A DNA stretch of 64,000 nucleotides from Isoperla grammatica (taxonomy: Eukaryota > Arthropoda > Insecta > Plecoptera > Perlodidae), in contig OX246739.1 of the NCBI GenBank assembly GCA_945910005.1, forward strand, positions 4,804,001 through 4,868,000, written 5' to 3'. Below the pieces are notes generated by a model, which made no database searches, had not been told where the DNA came from, and saw nothing but the letters and a program-made list of their open reading frames with translations. This document shows positions 12,670 to 25,062 of this stretch, piece after piece; position 1 is the first letter of the stretch, and the number at the start of each line of letters is the position of its first letter. Both the position numbers and the translations under genes were made by a program.

Positions 12670-14010
12670 ACGAAATCTTTGAATCGATATTCCACCTACT
12701 TCTAGATGTTCGATCAAGCTGAATTTTTTTACACAGACGTATTCCTGATGACAATACATGAATCAACTGTCATATTTACTAAATTGTCAATTAATTCATC
12801 ATAATTAATTAATTAATGTTTTACATGGAAATCGATGAATCTTTGAATCGATATTTCACCTACTTTTAAATGTCCGATCAAGCTGAAATTTTGTACACAT
12901 ACGTATTTCTAATGACAATACATGAATCAACTGTCATATTTACTAAGTTGTCAATTAATTTATCATAATTAATTAATTCATGTTTTATATGGAAATCGAT
13001 GTTTAACCCATTTTCTAACGTTAAATCGAATTGAAAGTTTTCACACAGACGTATTCCTAATGACGATACACGAATCAATTGTCATATTTACTAAATCGCC
13101 AAAAAATTCATCATAATTAATTAATTAATGTTTTATATGAAAATCGATGTACATTCCACTTTCCAACGTCAAATCGAGTTGAAAGTTTTTACACAGACGT
13201 ATTTTTAATGACTTCACACGAATCAATTGTCATATTAACTAAATAATCAATAAATTTATCATAATTAATTAATTGATGTTTTATATGGGAATCGATGTTT
13301 AACCCACTTTCCAACGTCAAATCGAGTTGAAAGTTTTTACACAGACGTATTTTTAATGACTTCACACGAATCAATTGTCATATTAACCAAATAATCAATT
13401 AATTCATCATAATTAATTAATTGATGTTTTATATGGGAATCGATGTTTAACCCACTTTTCAACGTCAAATCGAGTTAAAAGTTTTCACACAGACGTGTTA
13501 TTAATGACAATACACGAACCAATTGTCATATTAACTAAATAATCAATTAATTCATCAAAATTAATTAATTAATGTTTTATATGGGAATCGATGTTTCACC
13601 CACTTTCCAACGTCGAATCGAGTTGAAAGTTTTCACACAGACGTATTCTTAATGACAATACATGAATCAATTGTCATATTTCCTAAATATTCAATGAAGC
13701 CATCATAATTAATTAATTGATGTTTTATATTGGAATCGATATTTCACCCACTTCCGAACGTCAAATTGAGCTCAAAGTTTTCACACAGACGTATTCTTAA
13801 TAACAATACACGAATCAATTGTCATATTTATTAAATAATTAATTAAACCATCATAATTAATTAATCGATATTTTACCCACTTCCCAACGTCCGATCGAGC
13901 TGAAATTTTCACACAGTCGTATTTTCTAAATGACAATATATGAATCAATGATCAGATTTACTTATTAATTAATCCACTATGATTAAATTATTAAACAATT
14001 AACTTCATAT
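12670..14010. repeat. Tandem array of ~9 monomers, 148-bp period
   Basis: The motif ACACAGACG recurs at 12731, 12895, 13043, 13191, 13339, 13487, 13635, 13783 and 13911. Six consecutive intervals are exactly 148 bp, and the outermost ones are 164 and 128. Each monomer holds an AATCGATGTTT... segment, AACGTCAAATCGAGTTGAAA, a GAATCAATTGTCATATT segment and an AATTAATTAATT block. The central monomers are the most alike, as expected for unequal exchange. The period is not a multiple of three and short open frames recur only as shadows, so the array is not coding. Confidence 0.92.
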
Positions 14011-14148
14011 GGGAAATTAGTCACAGCTAGTGAGGATGGGCCAACCACATGCAGGCATGGTTCGGGACTCAAATATCCGTGACGAAAGCATCGGATATGT
14101 TTCTATGCAGCAAGAATGTCAACACGCTCCACTTGTAAGTATGGTACA

Positions 14149-14184
14149 ACCCCGTGCGGTGAGTAATGACTCACCGCACGGGGT
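14149..14184. other. Perfect GC-rich hairpin
   Basis: ACCCCGTGCGGTGAGT and its exact reverse complement are separated by AATG. The 16-bp stem is 69% G+C and stands in otherwise AT-rich DNA. A second small perfect hairpin (GATAGACC-ATCG-GGTCTATC) lies at 14309-14328, and GTGCTCTCGGAGCAC lies just before it. They may belong to one unrecognised mobile element spanning about 14030-14340. Confidence 0.9.
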
Positions 14185-14386
14185 GAATGCACCATGTACG
14201 CATAGGTGCGTTCCCTTCGCGTGGTTCGACCTCACAGTTGATCGTTGGTGTTAGTTGGTGGTAGTGCTCTCACAGTGCTCTCGGAGCACACTCTAAAAGA
14301 TAAGGTCCACTGATAGACCATCGGGTCTATCCTTTTTGCAACTCCCACAAATAAAATTTTACAAGTATACACTCTATTGCTTAAGG

Positions 14387-14920
14387 CAGTGGACGTGTCC
14401 GAATTCATCGAAAAATGTATACTTTTTATCTAAGCACAAACTTGACATTGTGAAAAGTACGGTAGTGACGTAATTTCCAGTGTCTGAATTAGAAGTTTGC
14501 AAGTAGAAGTTGGCGAGACTGCGAGAACACAGATCATTCCCGTTCGTGCACTCAACTTGAGTACTTAAAAAAGTCATGGCAAACGCAAACACTACACGTG
14601 AGAAAATATGGAAACTTAAGTAACCATGCATTTAAATATTATGTATTGTAATAGGCCTAGATGTTTTAATGTTGACAAAAATTGCGTTTATGATCATTAT
14701 TATAATAGAATGTGTAGCCTATAGGCCTAGTTACTTTGCCAAATTCTCCCATAGCCACATAACCCCACTTTTCATAAGCATTATTGGCCGATCGCTGGAT
14801 CGTGCATGAACGGAACTGTCCGAAATTCAAGTTTGCAATGCGAGCACGCTAGTTTGCGAGTGAAGTTAACAAGTACAAGTACACAAGTATGCAGTCTTCT
14901 AAATTCGGACACGTCCAGTG
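14387..14920. mobile_element. 534-bp terminal-inverted-repeat element
   Basis: Twenty-base ends (CAGTGGACGTGTCCGAATTC at the left, and at the right the reverse complement of CACTGGACGTGTCCGAATTT) match at 18 of 20 positions. The interior has related AAGTTTGCAAG/GCGAG words repeated near both ends and no convincing ORF. No target-site duplication is obvious. It abuts the piggyBac-like element with 44 bp between them. Confidence 0.75.
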
Positions 14921-15511
14921 AGCATATATTCGATTGCAATATTCTTTAAGACTAAAAAGTATAAAATAATATTACATGAAAAAAATACTTTTTTTAACCC
15001 TTTCACTGTTAGCGAAAAAAAAATGAGAAATACCCTCTGTGTTAGCCAAAAACAGGGGCTAACATATAAATTCAGTCACTCAAGTATGGGTGATAAATTA
15101 TACTTTTTCCCCATTAATATCTTAAACAAGTGAACCAAGCATTAAAAAATGTGAAATTTGATAATGTTGATGCCCGGAAAATGGTGGCCATCTTGGAAAA
15201 TGTCCCTTACAATAAGGTACATTCTGAATAACCCCCCCAATCAAAAAATGTGAAGAGACAAAACTTAAAGCAAATGTAATCTAAAAGGAAATAAAGTCAT
15301 AAAAATACATACAAAGTCATACAGTAAACTTTTATGATCATTTATAGGGGTTGTCATAAACCCTATTGAGCAAAATACTGGGTTTGAAATCTGTCATCTC
15401 CAAATTTACTCAAATCTTGCAAAAATTCGATTTGAAACATTCAAGCCAAGAAGAAAATGTAACAGTTATTTTATTTTATTTATACAACCCTTATAGGGGT
15501 GGTTTATGGGT

Positions 15512-15514
<3 letters not shown>

Positions 15515-15546
<32 letters not shown>
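15515..15546 (+). repeat. 32-base poly-A tract
   Basis: It lies inside the piggyBac-like element. A second 23-base poly-A tract is at 21687-21709, and a 17-base one is at 27144-27160. Confidence 0.95.
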
Positions 15547-15548
<2 letters not shown>

Positions 15549-15866
15549 AAAATGTGTAAATTTACTTGTAAAATATACTTTTTGCTAAATTATAAGTAAA
15601 GTACACTAGTTACACACCACAGGCAACATAAAATAGGCCTGCGTTGATATTAGACTGTCCAACACGACATTCACGCCTAGAACCGCGCCCCCTTGGCTAT
15701 TAGACCTAGGCCTAGGCCTACCTTGAGCAACCACGGCCTAGCCTACTACCTGGGCATTGTTGGGATAGTGTTCACTAACAATTATACTAGGGCCTAGGCC
15801 TAGTGGGTCCAACATCAAGGTCTACATCACTTTCAATTATCTCATCTAGGCCTAGGCATACCTGTT

Positions 15867-16024
15867 TTATTTCTTATGTAGGCCTACGTCTTCCGTCACA
15901 ATCTCATGATCTGTCACATCATCATACAACTCGCCTAGCAAAGATTCGGCATCGACACTCTCTTCTACATCACTATTGATGTCTAACACATACTCCCGTA
16001 TCATAGCATCTGATAATTCACTCA
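15867..16024 (-). pseudogene. N-terminal remnant of a piggyBac-like transposase
   Basis: On the minus strand from the ATG at 16022-16024, an open frame begins MSELSDAMIREYVLDINSDV and continues with an acidic Glu/Asp-rich stretch (EESVDAESLLGELYDDV) before a stop at 15867. Acidic N-termini of this style are common in piggyBac-family transposases. The reading direction is inward from the right inner repeat, as expected. Everything downstream, including the catalytic Asp region, is absent. Assignment depends mainly on the element context. Confidence 0.45.
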
Positions 16025-18497
16025 TTTTCTGTGGTTTTAGAAGCAAAACAGTCGCGAGGAAATGCAATGTAAACAAAAGCTAAAACCACGTCGCATTCGT
16101 TGTATCTTCTTCCGCTCACTTGGTTTCTCGTGGCCACAAGATTGTGCGCGCATACGGCCAGTAGGACAATCGAATGACGAATACAGGAAGCCGTTTTATA
16201 TCGATTTTGAAGCAATAGTTTAGGCGGGAGAATTTAAAGACTTGCCGGACGGATCTAATACGTCCGTAACACACACAGGGCGGCGCGTGACGGACGTATG
16301 AGATACGTCCATAACAGTGAAGCGGTTCGGTATTGACATAGATTGCAGTATTCTGCTGTTTATGCAGGGAAAGCGCCCAACGCTTTTATTTTCCGAGTGA
16401 GGCAAAAATTTGTTGGGCGAAAATTTATTTTTTACTTTTAAGTGCATTTTAAAATAAGCGTTGTTTTTTAAAAAAAGAATTTTTTTCATGTAATATTATT
16501 ATTGTATTGTATTGCCATTCTGAATGGTTTATCACATTTAAGTAACAATATTGTTGATTAGTTTACATGTAATCATAACCATGCTTTACCACTCACATAC
16601 TTGCTGCTGAGCTGCCACCCTGTTTCCAGCTTTGCATTCCCCGAAATTTTATTCCGAAATTTTATGAAATGAGAATGTAAATAGCCCACATATTACAGTG
16701 AGAATGTTGCGTATTGCTCACAGACCAGTGGCCACGTTAGGAATGCAATGGTTGTGTTGGTGTTCTTGTTATTATGGCCACAAATCAACGGGGTTACTCT
16801 CTAGCGGATTGTTTTGACTGCAGCACATTTTCTTGCAAACTAACGCACACATTTACTTCTGGGTTTAAACATTCATGCACAGGTGCAATACACATTTTCT
16901 TGTTATTCATATTTTTGGTAACTGATTGTTGTTAAGTATAACGAATATACTTGACATACGATATTGTGTTTTGGATTTTATCTCGTGGTGTTCGCATATT
17001 TTAATGTTGAAGTTATCTTTATAGCTTTATAATATGACCATAGATCCATAGAATCATACCACTAACCATAAGGAACGAATCCGCCAATGTTGTTATGTTT
17101 ATGATGTTTTTGTCTGTAAATAAATACGTGCTTTGTTGATGATAAAAGAAATAAAGTAAAAAAATAAAAATAAATATAAATTTAAACAGCAACATCATGT
17201 TCATTATAACGTGTATTATTCATTAATTGCCAATGATTTCTTCTCATGAAACTAACTTATGAAGAATGTTCCATCATTTACATCATGTTATTGGTACGCA
17301 ACGTTTTTAAAGTTCTCTGAGCGTAACCTTCTGTGAGAACAAATGCACAATCACATCTCTGAAGATGATCGTAACAATCTCATCGAAATGTCGGAAAGAA
17401 ACAACCTTCGCTACTGAATGTGACTCCTCCCAAAAGCCAAACAGCATTATTCTCAAAAAATGAGTCCTTAAACTGGAACATTGAAACTGGTTTGCTCGGT
17501 CTCAACATTTGTGCAAAATGTGTGTTTCTTTTATTTCCGTCTAGCCTACGACAAATCACTTACATTACTCTCCGCACCTGTTGTGCTCTATGAGATATAA
17601 ATACAAATAATTCAAGCAGCAGGAGTTCTAGGAATACAATGGATGTGTATAGCGTGTATTGTCAAGAAGAACAAAGCATTGCCATTTTAGTATTGGAAAA
17701 TAGTTGTATTCTACGACCATCCAAGAAAGGAGACAAAAGATGATATTGTATATCACAGAGACATAACACTGTTATTCCATTGTGTAAGAGTCTGCGGATA
17801 AATAATGTCCTATTGGATTCGAGTTAGCGAATAAAGGGATTCTGAGCAAAAACAAGGCGGTGACTCAAACTGTGCTATACATATCATAGAGCCGGCACTA
17901 AACCGACAATGTATAAGTTACGTGGTTGTCTAGAAAATGTGGTTAAAGCATGTGAATATGAACATTAGGTGATACACCGACTGGGCTTGAGTAGATGGAT
18001 AATGAATAAGCATAATCGTTTCTTAAAAGATTTCTCCCCTCGCCGTCAACTGTCTTCATCCCTCTATCGAGCGCTTTCTCCGGTGCCTCGCTGCCAACAA
18101 CAGCAGATAGCTCTGACGCCTTTAGGGTATCTACGTCATCATTATTCTACTATTTAGTAGGATTATCACAAGCGACGGCGAAAGAATGGTTCTCAGTATA
18201 AACGGATAAAATCTGCATCTTGAATTATTTGGAAAGTTTTGGTTTTGTGTCACATTCATTGTTGTTAGTTCCTAACCTCCAAATTACTGATAACTGTATT
18301 TCTTATGAGGGATTCTTTGAACCCACTTTTCGTGGTTCTAAACAATTGGTTTCAATGAACAGTGTGTTTGTTTATCTTGTATATTTTTCTATTACGTTGT
18401 GATATCTAATTCAAATGGAAATAACCCCACAACTATATCACTATAAGTAATAGACAAACACAGGACACATTACGGTAACCTCAACGTTCTCTTCCAG

Positions 18498-18655
18498 ATG
18501 CTGCCCTGGACCCCAGTTCTATAGCGGGTCCCCCTTTCTCTGGCTTCACTCCGGACATTGAGCCAGACTTCAGCGATCCCATTAAGAACGTCACAGTTCC
18601 CCTGGGGCGGGAGGCGACCCTAAGTTGCTCCGTGACCGAACTGGCGCATTACAAG
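18498..18655 (+). CDS. Internal exon a of a lachesin/DIP-like Ig-superfamily gene (linker and first half of Ig1)
   Basis: This is a 158-nt exon bounded by a CTTCCAG acceptor and an AAG|GTAAG donor. It starts with two bases completing a codon from an unseen upstream exon and then runs 52 codons to a phase-0 end. The peptide begins with a Pro/Ser/Asp-rich linker (AALDPSSIAGPPFSGFTPD). It continues into the A and B strands of an Ig domain, with IKNVTVPLGREATLSC followed by ELAHYK. The Cys of LSC is the first disulfide Cys of Ig1, and NVT is a potential N-glycosylation site. The PIKNVTVPLGR-type start is typical of arthropod lachesin and DIP proteins, which are secreted or GPI-anchored neuronal surface adhesion molecules that bind Dpr proteins or themselves. 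No signal peptide is present, so at least one 5' exon lies upstream of this exon, possibly outside the window. The other two frames of this exon are not plausible; one has a stop after eight codons. Confidence 0.9.
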
Positions 18656-20771
18656 GTAAGATTATGCTCGTGTAACTGCCTTGCACAACCAAATGTCAAA
18701 AATTATGTATGGGCCGTTTTCATTCAATGGCGCTAGTCCGTTGGAGACAGTTTCCTTATTTCATACAGTGTGTTCTTTATATCAAGTTTCAGTTGTTAAT
18801 GTATGTCTTTTATGTTTACCTTCCACAAGGTAAGGTCATCTTGCAAGGTAAGTAAGGTCATTCAGTTACTAAAAAGTAACACGTTTTCGTTAATCTTGCC
18901 GATAACAGTTCTGGTCACATGAAGGTGGTTTGCAAGACCATTTGTATGTCAATAAACAAGGCTATTAGATGCGAACACTTTCCGTTTATAATTTAGCCTG
19001 GAACATTGAAGCTGACCCGTTTAGGCTGGTCCCTCTATAGCTTCGGTTACAATGGCGATCTAGCATTTCCAGCGATGCCCCATTACTAGTTAACATCGCC
19101 CAACAAAGGGAATACTAACCCAAAGGTGAGCGAGCCCAGATTTTATGGAGATAGCGCGTTAAAGAGGCCATGTAGAGACCTCTATTGCATTATGACGTTC
19201 ATTTTAATCACCATTTTATTCTCTCCTCGCGTCCGTCCAGCTACGAGCTTTTGACATCGATGTACTTTGCTTTATGGGCCTGACCACCACTGCTGGGACA
19301 ATCTCAACTTAGTCCGCTTCTAATGAACACAACGGAACCATAGCTCACTCAATACAAAGACAAGCACTGTTACTCTTGAGCAGGGAACAGTCAAGAGGTA
19401 GCAATGCTGTGGAGGCTACACGTGTAAACTGTAAACTACACACAGCACTAGTAGAAAGTGGGAGTATAATATTAGCACCATTATCAGTAAGAGAAATAGC
19501 ATGTCATACAGTAGTCCATGTTTTAAGGAACGAACTATACGAGGTGTATAATGTATATAGCAGGTCCAACCCGTCAACGTAGACTCCTAGAGAAGTGTGA
19601 CGAAACTACCCTGGTTGGATACATTGAAAGTTTACATCGACCGGCATAAACTTTGTTCGCGACAAGTTTTTCAAACAAAAGTCAAATAATACCCTAACTA
19701 TATAATGCGATCTTCGCACTAAAGATGAAGTTAGTCGAGAGTATTGAGGAAGCAAGATGTTGCCAAAACCGCGACCAATCCCAAATGTCGCTGGGCGGAG
19801 ACTTCTGCACAGTGCGCGGGCTGTAATTGAAACTTCGTATAATATATGCGGTATATTTGTAAATAATTAGCGAACCTTATTATAATTGTGTCGTACGGAA
19901 TAGCTACAATTCTAAGACGCAACGTGTTGAAACTTTTCAAAGTTTCAAGTTTGACCGCAGAGCTTTTAGTCTCGAGATTGAAGTTACACAGTGGGACTTT
20001 CTTGGCTCTGTGCTCTCACCTGTCGGTGGCAAACAAACTCACGGATCTAGTTTCTAAAGTGAAAGCTAGTGGGTAGAAAGCAGAGCGGGTGACTAAACTG
20101 ATTGTTTTTCCGACTTGATCTTCAAGTAGTACCTAGATATCTCCGGTAGCTCAAGGCCACGGGTCTCGGTAAGTATTGAGCAAGACAATCTATAGGCTGG
20201 AGTCCCACTCGAGGCAAGATCTCACACCACATTTACATACACCTTGCGTCTGCTACTACTAATGAATAGTCATCGAACAAAAATACAAAAACGTTACTTG
20301 AAAAGTCTGGGAACACTGTTGTATTCATTTTTGGTACCTATATACATCAATGTGCGTGTGCGCTACAGCGGCACAAGAAAGATGTCTAAAGTTAACAACT
20401 TTTTGTATTGTTTTATGTAAGCGTGTTATTCACTTATACATCTATGTGATTAGAGTTAAACAATCAGAAGTTGAATGGAAAACTTGGTGGTTAGCAGTGG
20501 GTAGGGGTACAGTGTGGTTGGATGGTGGTATGGGGGGAGGGGGGGGGGGGGTGTAAAGTTTGTAGACTATTTCACCATGACCAACTCTACAGACACAAAC
20601 TAAAGACAGCTTCTACTTACAGTTTACTACTATAGTGTTGTACGGTTGGAAAAGAAATATTTCACAATGGTTATGTATATATATTCACTGCAACACGTGG
20701 ATAGTTTGTTAGAATTTTTGTTTTTTGTTTATGATTATTCGATAAGTAAATAAAGAAAACACCACAGAAAC

Positions 20772-20818
20772 AGTAACCACGGTCATAACTTACCAAAGGT
20801 CGTATATTTCCGAGGGCT
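20772..20818 (-). repeat. Retroelement 3'-end-like fragment, copy 1
   Basis: The minus strand reads GCCCTCGGAAATATACGACC, then TTTGGTAAGTTATGACCGTG. It parallels 27128-27215, where GCTCTCGAAATACAACGCAC is followed by TTTGGTAAGTG, a poly-T tract and AAGTTATGACGTGG. Confidence 0.4.
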
Positions 20819-22469
20819 ACAACAAATACCTTAATAGGAATAGTTGGCTACAATCTCCTCTCTTATTCTCCCGGTCAAAGAGTATTGGTTTCATTATTCT
20901 AACATATTACACCCTAGTTCAACACAGTAAATGAGAGACAAGAGAAGGTTTAATAATTAAGGATACTAATTTGTGTCTGATGTTTCTAACATAAACAGTG
21001 CATGTATGAGTGTGTTAGTCAATACAAGGCAAATGGGAGAGAGATATTACACAGTATATAGCTGCATAATATCGAATGTGGAGCCGAGAAGTGGGTGAGC
21101 CCCCTTAAGACAATCATAACGCCCTTGGTCGCGACATACATCCCACGTTCTCCGCCCCAGTTTAATATCGTAGGCAACGAACTCCCTTCTACTTCCTCCA
21201 AGTTACATCCGCTCGCCCTTACTCCAGTTACTGAGATCCAGCTTTCTGTAATCGTCTCGCGATCCAATTTAATCCTGTTCTGCGTTCAAGCCAAGATATT
21301 GACATCAATCATTAATTCATTTCACTCGAACTTGTTGACAGAGCTGACTGAAGCATAATATCGAGCCATGGAGCAAATTGTTGACTTAGGAAACGAGCAC
21401 AAAGTTGATGACAATGTCTTCTTGAATCATCCATGTAAATACACTTGTTACCGCAGGAACGATCCAAGGACATCGATGTTACATCCCACCAAAGATTTTA
21501 CTACACTTGTCAGTCAACCATCAGTAAAATTCATGTAGAGCGTAATAATGGAAACAATTCGTCACTTTTGGGTGATTACGAATACACGTGTGTATGGAAC
21601 ATTTCAATGCGTCATCGATATACTAAATAATTCAAGCACATCAATGTTTCACCGTTTAATAATGCTTGACTATGTTTCGGCGTTGTAAAAAAAAAAAAAA
21701 AAAAAAAAACATTTTGCCACAGGATTGCCGCTTTGTCTCATTAAACATTAAAAATGGCCTGAATAACTGAAAGGAGATGTGTGGTGAAAATAACACACGT
21801 TCTTATAATATCTACAACAATTTTTTAAGGACAAGTACGTGGAGTAAAATATTTATAAATGTTTGCAAGTGAGCTACGCACGTTTACATGTTTGCCTCTC
21901 AGTCCTGTGACGTCATTACAGCTGTAGGTTGCAACGGTGTGACCGCCATTCTACGCCATCCCTCAAGAAAGCGTTCTTCTCTCCAAACATGGCTTCCTTT
22001 TCTCTTCAAACATTTTTACAGATTAAGCTTGAACCCAAATTGATAATTTATTTATTCTCTCTCCTTTAAAATGTAAAAACTTTATGAGCGTGGTTTAAAA
22101 CACAACACTTTCTTCTTGGGTGTATTAAGTATAATAGCTATCTCGCGTAAGAGACGTAATTACTCATGCAACATAATATTCTCTCTAACGTTTAGCTTGG
22201 TACTCGAAATATTGTGTAATTTTTCATATATTCTCAACTTGTTCCGTACAATAACCATGAAACAAATCTAACCATGACTGCCTAGATGATACATGTACGC
22301 GTGGATGTATCTTTTCTTAGAATTATCTGCCGTATGGAGCAAACCAGCTTTAAACATCCCTCTCGGAGACTTTGTAGGCATAATACGAAATGTGTATAGT
22401 TTGAAAGAAATAACAACATTCTCCTGAAGAAAACTGAAAACTGAAGAAAGCCTGAAAAAATAACTTTTA

Positions 22470-22505
22470 GTCTGCATTTCTGACGGCCGGAATCGAGCCG
22501 CGATT
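22470..22505 (-). repeat. T-arm-like remnant
   Basis: The minus strand CGCGGCTCGATTCCGGCCG resembles a tRNA T-arm, with no upstream tRNA body. Similar isolated remnants occur on the minus strand near 41660-41680, 53305-53350 and 62930-63010. Confidence 0.25.
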
Positions 22506-22963
22506 ATCCGATCCCATTTCAGTCATATCGATCTAAATCAACCCCACTATTTATTGTAAATTATCAAATACGAATGAGTATAGAATTAGTTCAGAAGGAG
22601 GTATTTCATAATGAGTTTATTAAGAACAAATGGGCGTGCGGGTTTGCGTGTTGCTGTTTCTATACAGTGCTTACATATACAGGTACTAAATTCTATCCAG
22701 TGGATCAGTGTTTGTTGACAGGTGATCATTTTAAAGAATATAATATCACACAAACAAGATTCAGTTTATTTTTGAGATGGCAATAAGAGTCTCCCATGTT
22801 ACCGCTGAGCCACCTCTATCGGTTATAAATATGAAGATGAAATAACACGCCTCTATGTTATGTCCTGACCGAGATGCGAACATGTAAAAACAGTAGAAAG
22901 AAATATAATACCAGCGACTTTTCCTGTGTGGCCAGTACGTCGAAATCTTATTACTGGATGTCC

Positions 22964-23008
22964 CAGCGGCGTTGCCATGCATCCAGCAGCGGCGTTGCCA
23001 TGCATTCA
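22964..23008 (+). repeat. 23-bp direct duplication
   Basis: CAGCGGCGTTGCCATGCAT occurs at 22964 and again at 22987. The unit is GC-rich compared with its surroundings. Confidence 0.85.
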
Positions 23009-24984
23009 AGCACCCGCCTGGAAACTGGGAAGCGAAGAAAGACAACAAGCGGATATCAAAGCTGAACTGGTAGAGGGCAAACATTTAACTTGGCAGTAAC
23101 TTGTGCTAGAGCAAAACTTACAAGGCCGTCTCGTTCAAATTGCACGCATTGTTTTGATTGATAGTAACTCGTATGTCCTCAACATCGATTAAAGTTTACT
23201 TATTAATTAAACAATAACACAACAACGTACGTTACACGTGTATAGCTCACTGCCAATAATAATGGAACATATTAACCAACTGTGAAAGTTTACAACTTTA
23301 AATAACACAACTAAATTATTACTATTATTTCATTCTTATTATAAAAAGTATTATGATTATAATGATTATAAACTGTTTATGAAGTAGAAGTCTTAGAATG
23401 CGCAGATGCGTGTGCGTGCTGTTATTGTTATGGGTTCCCTACCTGAACGTCGAAGAACGCATAACGTCGAACGCAACACTAACGAGCCAATCAGATGATG
23501 CGCTGCAGAACGCAGCTTCATTCTGGTTGATTGGATGATGTTGCAGTCAACGTTCGGCGCTGGTCGACTTACAAGTCGAGAATCCACCATTACAATGTAA
23601 ATGCTTCCACCAAATACTGAATCTCATCAAATTGATTCTACGGTAATTCTACTTATCTATCCACTGGGGAAACGGGACCTTTTATTGTTTGACGTTGATA
23701 TTAATGAATATCATAACCCACCATAACGACAGTTTACGCTTATAATACTGTTTTGTTTAAATTTTTACCCTGGTTCAATACCCAGGATTCAATTGATCAG
23801 GAATAGCATCTAAGTCAGAGAGCTAAGTTCTACATAAGTTGGCATCATTACATTTCAACCGCAAAAAGTCGGGTAAGTAAAAATGTAAGTTGAATCGATG
23901 TTCTACGATCAGGTTGTTGAAAACAGACGGAAATAATGTACATCCCCATGTTCGATTTGCGATATTCAAAGTAGATACTTCTTCGAGAAAGGAACGAGTT
24001 CACGATCAAGACATAGGACATCTGCTCTATCGGGATGCTGCAAGATGACAGAATATATAAACCAGTATAGAATGAAACGAAAAGAGAAATGTACAAAGAT
24101 ACCTCACCTCAATGTACATCATCATAATCATGACACGCAATTCATCTAAGAGCTTTGTGTATGAATATTTAATAGTGTAATTCTGTCACTAAAACGTAAA
24201 TGCTTGCAGGGTTTTAATAGGTTGTCTCAGCGAGCATATTCCACGGACGTCATGTCTCGCCATTGTCATTTATTCAGAGAAGAGAGACGAGAGTTCACGT
24301 TGCTTTAGATTTTAAAACGAAAGAGAACGAAGGCATTATTAAAGTTAACGTATTCACTTCTCAAGAACTATATCTCTTTGATCATAGCAGTTCAGATCGT
24401 TGGACAGTTACACGCGCCATTAGTGCAGTAAGTGATCTGTAATATAGTATTACCATTATGTACGTTGAGAGTTAACAATCTGTACTATCGGTTATCGTTT
24501 GTTGTACCTAGATAAAGTGGGTATAGAAATATATCAAACGATTAAACTTGATTTAGATACAAACATATTGTAGATTCCAATCCGTTCATTATCAAACAAT
24601 CAGTTGATATTTCTGTACAATTTAAAAGTACGGCAAAAGGCAATATTGCTCAGTAGTAGCTACTTGAGTAATAATGAACATTTAAGGCTAAAATTTTTCT
24701 TCGATTTTTAACTCTTACAAAATAACGATTTGTTGCAGGTAACTTCGGTTATACTTCTATGACACAAAATATTCCATCACAAAATGAAATAATGTGGTTG
24801 CCAGCAAAGTAAACAGGTGCTACACAAAAAGTTTTAAAAATTGTGTTTATTATTGTTGACCCCTGCAGTGGGATTTATTATGCCATTCATTATGTTGCTC
24901 GTTGTTATGACGACTCAAAAACATCATTCTTCTACTTCACGTACAAGCATGCATGGTTACCATGGTGCACTAACTTATAGACAG

Positions 24985-25062
24985 AACAATATTCCAGACG
25001 GAACCGGAAATCGAACCTTGGATATTCTGCCACGTTATATCAGTGACATTATAGTCTAGTTG
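24985..25062 (-). repeat. Weak tRNA-like remnant
   Basis: The minus strand has CAACTAGACTATAATGTCAC followed after about 30 nt by AAGGTTCGATTTCCGGTT, resembling A- and B-box spacing. No cloverleaf forms. This is likely a decayed SINE head. Confidence 0.25.

Larger units (their letters stand above)
14965..16500. mobile_element. Decayed piggyBac-like element flanked by 33-bp inverted repeats
   Basis: Positions 14965-14997 and 16468-16500 are inverted repeats identical at 32 of 33 bases, and each has TTAA at its inner edge. Just inside the left one is CCCTTTCACTGTTA (14998). A matching CCGCTTCACTGTTA lies inverted at 16309-16325, followed by dyads of GACGTATGAGATACGTCC type. TTAA targets, CCCTTT ends, subterminal GACGTAT dyads and an inward acidic ORF point to piggyBac. 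The interior includes AGGCCTAGGCCT repeats and a 32-base poly-A tract. The catalytic region is missing, so the element is non-autonomous. Confidence 0.55.
1..18497 (+). other. 5' flank or upstream intron of the Ig gene, repeat mosaic
   Basis: Exon a opens in the middle of a codon, so an exon must exist further 5'. No signal-peptide exon or promoter could be recognised here, and most or all of this stretch is therefore probably intron. Apart from the listed elements, the intervals 641-5160, 9310-12330 and 16501-18497 show only AT-rich unique-looking sequence with short microsatellites. Confidence 0.6.

Noticed and set aside
12878..13374. Three similar minus-strand frames (R-L-C-x-N-F-Q-x-D-L-T type)
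   Set aside because: They are repeats of the 148-bp array in shifting frames; the period is not divisible by three.
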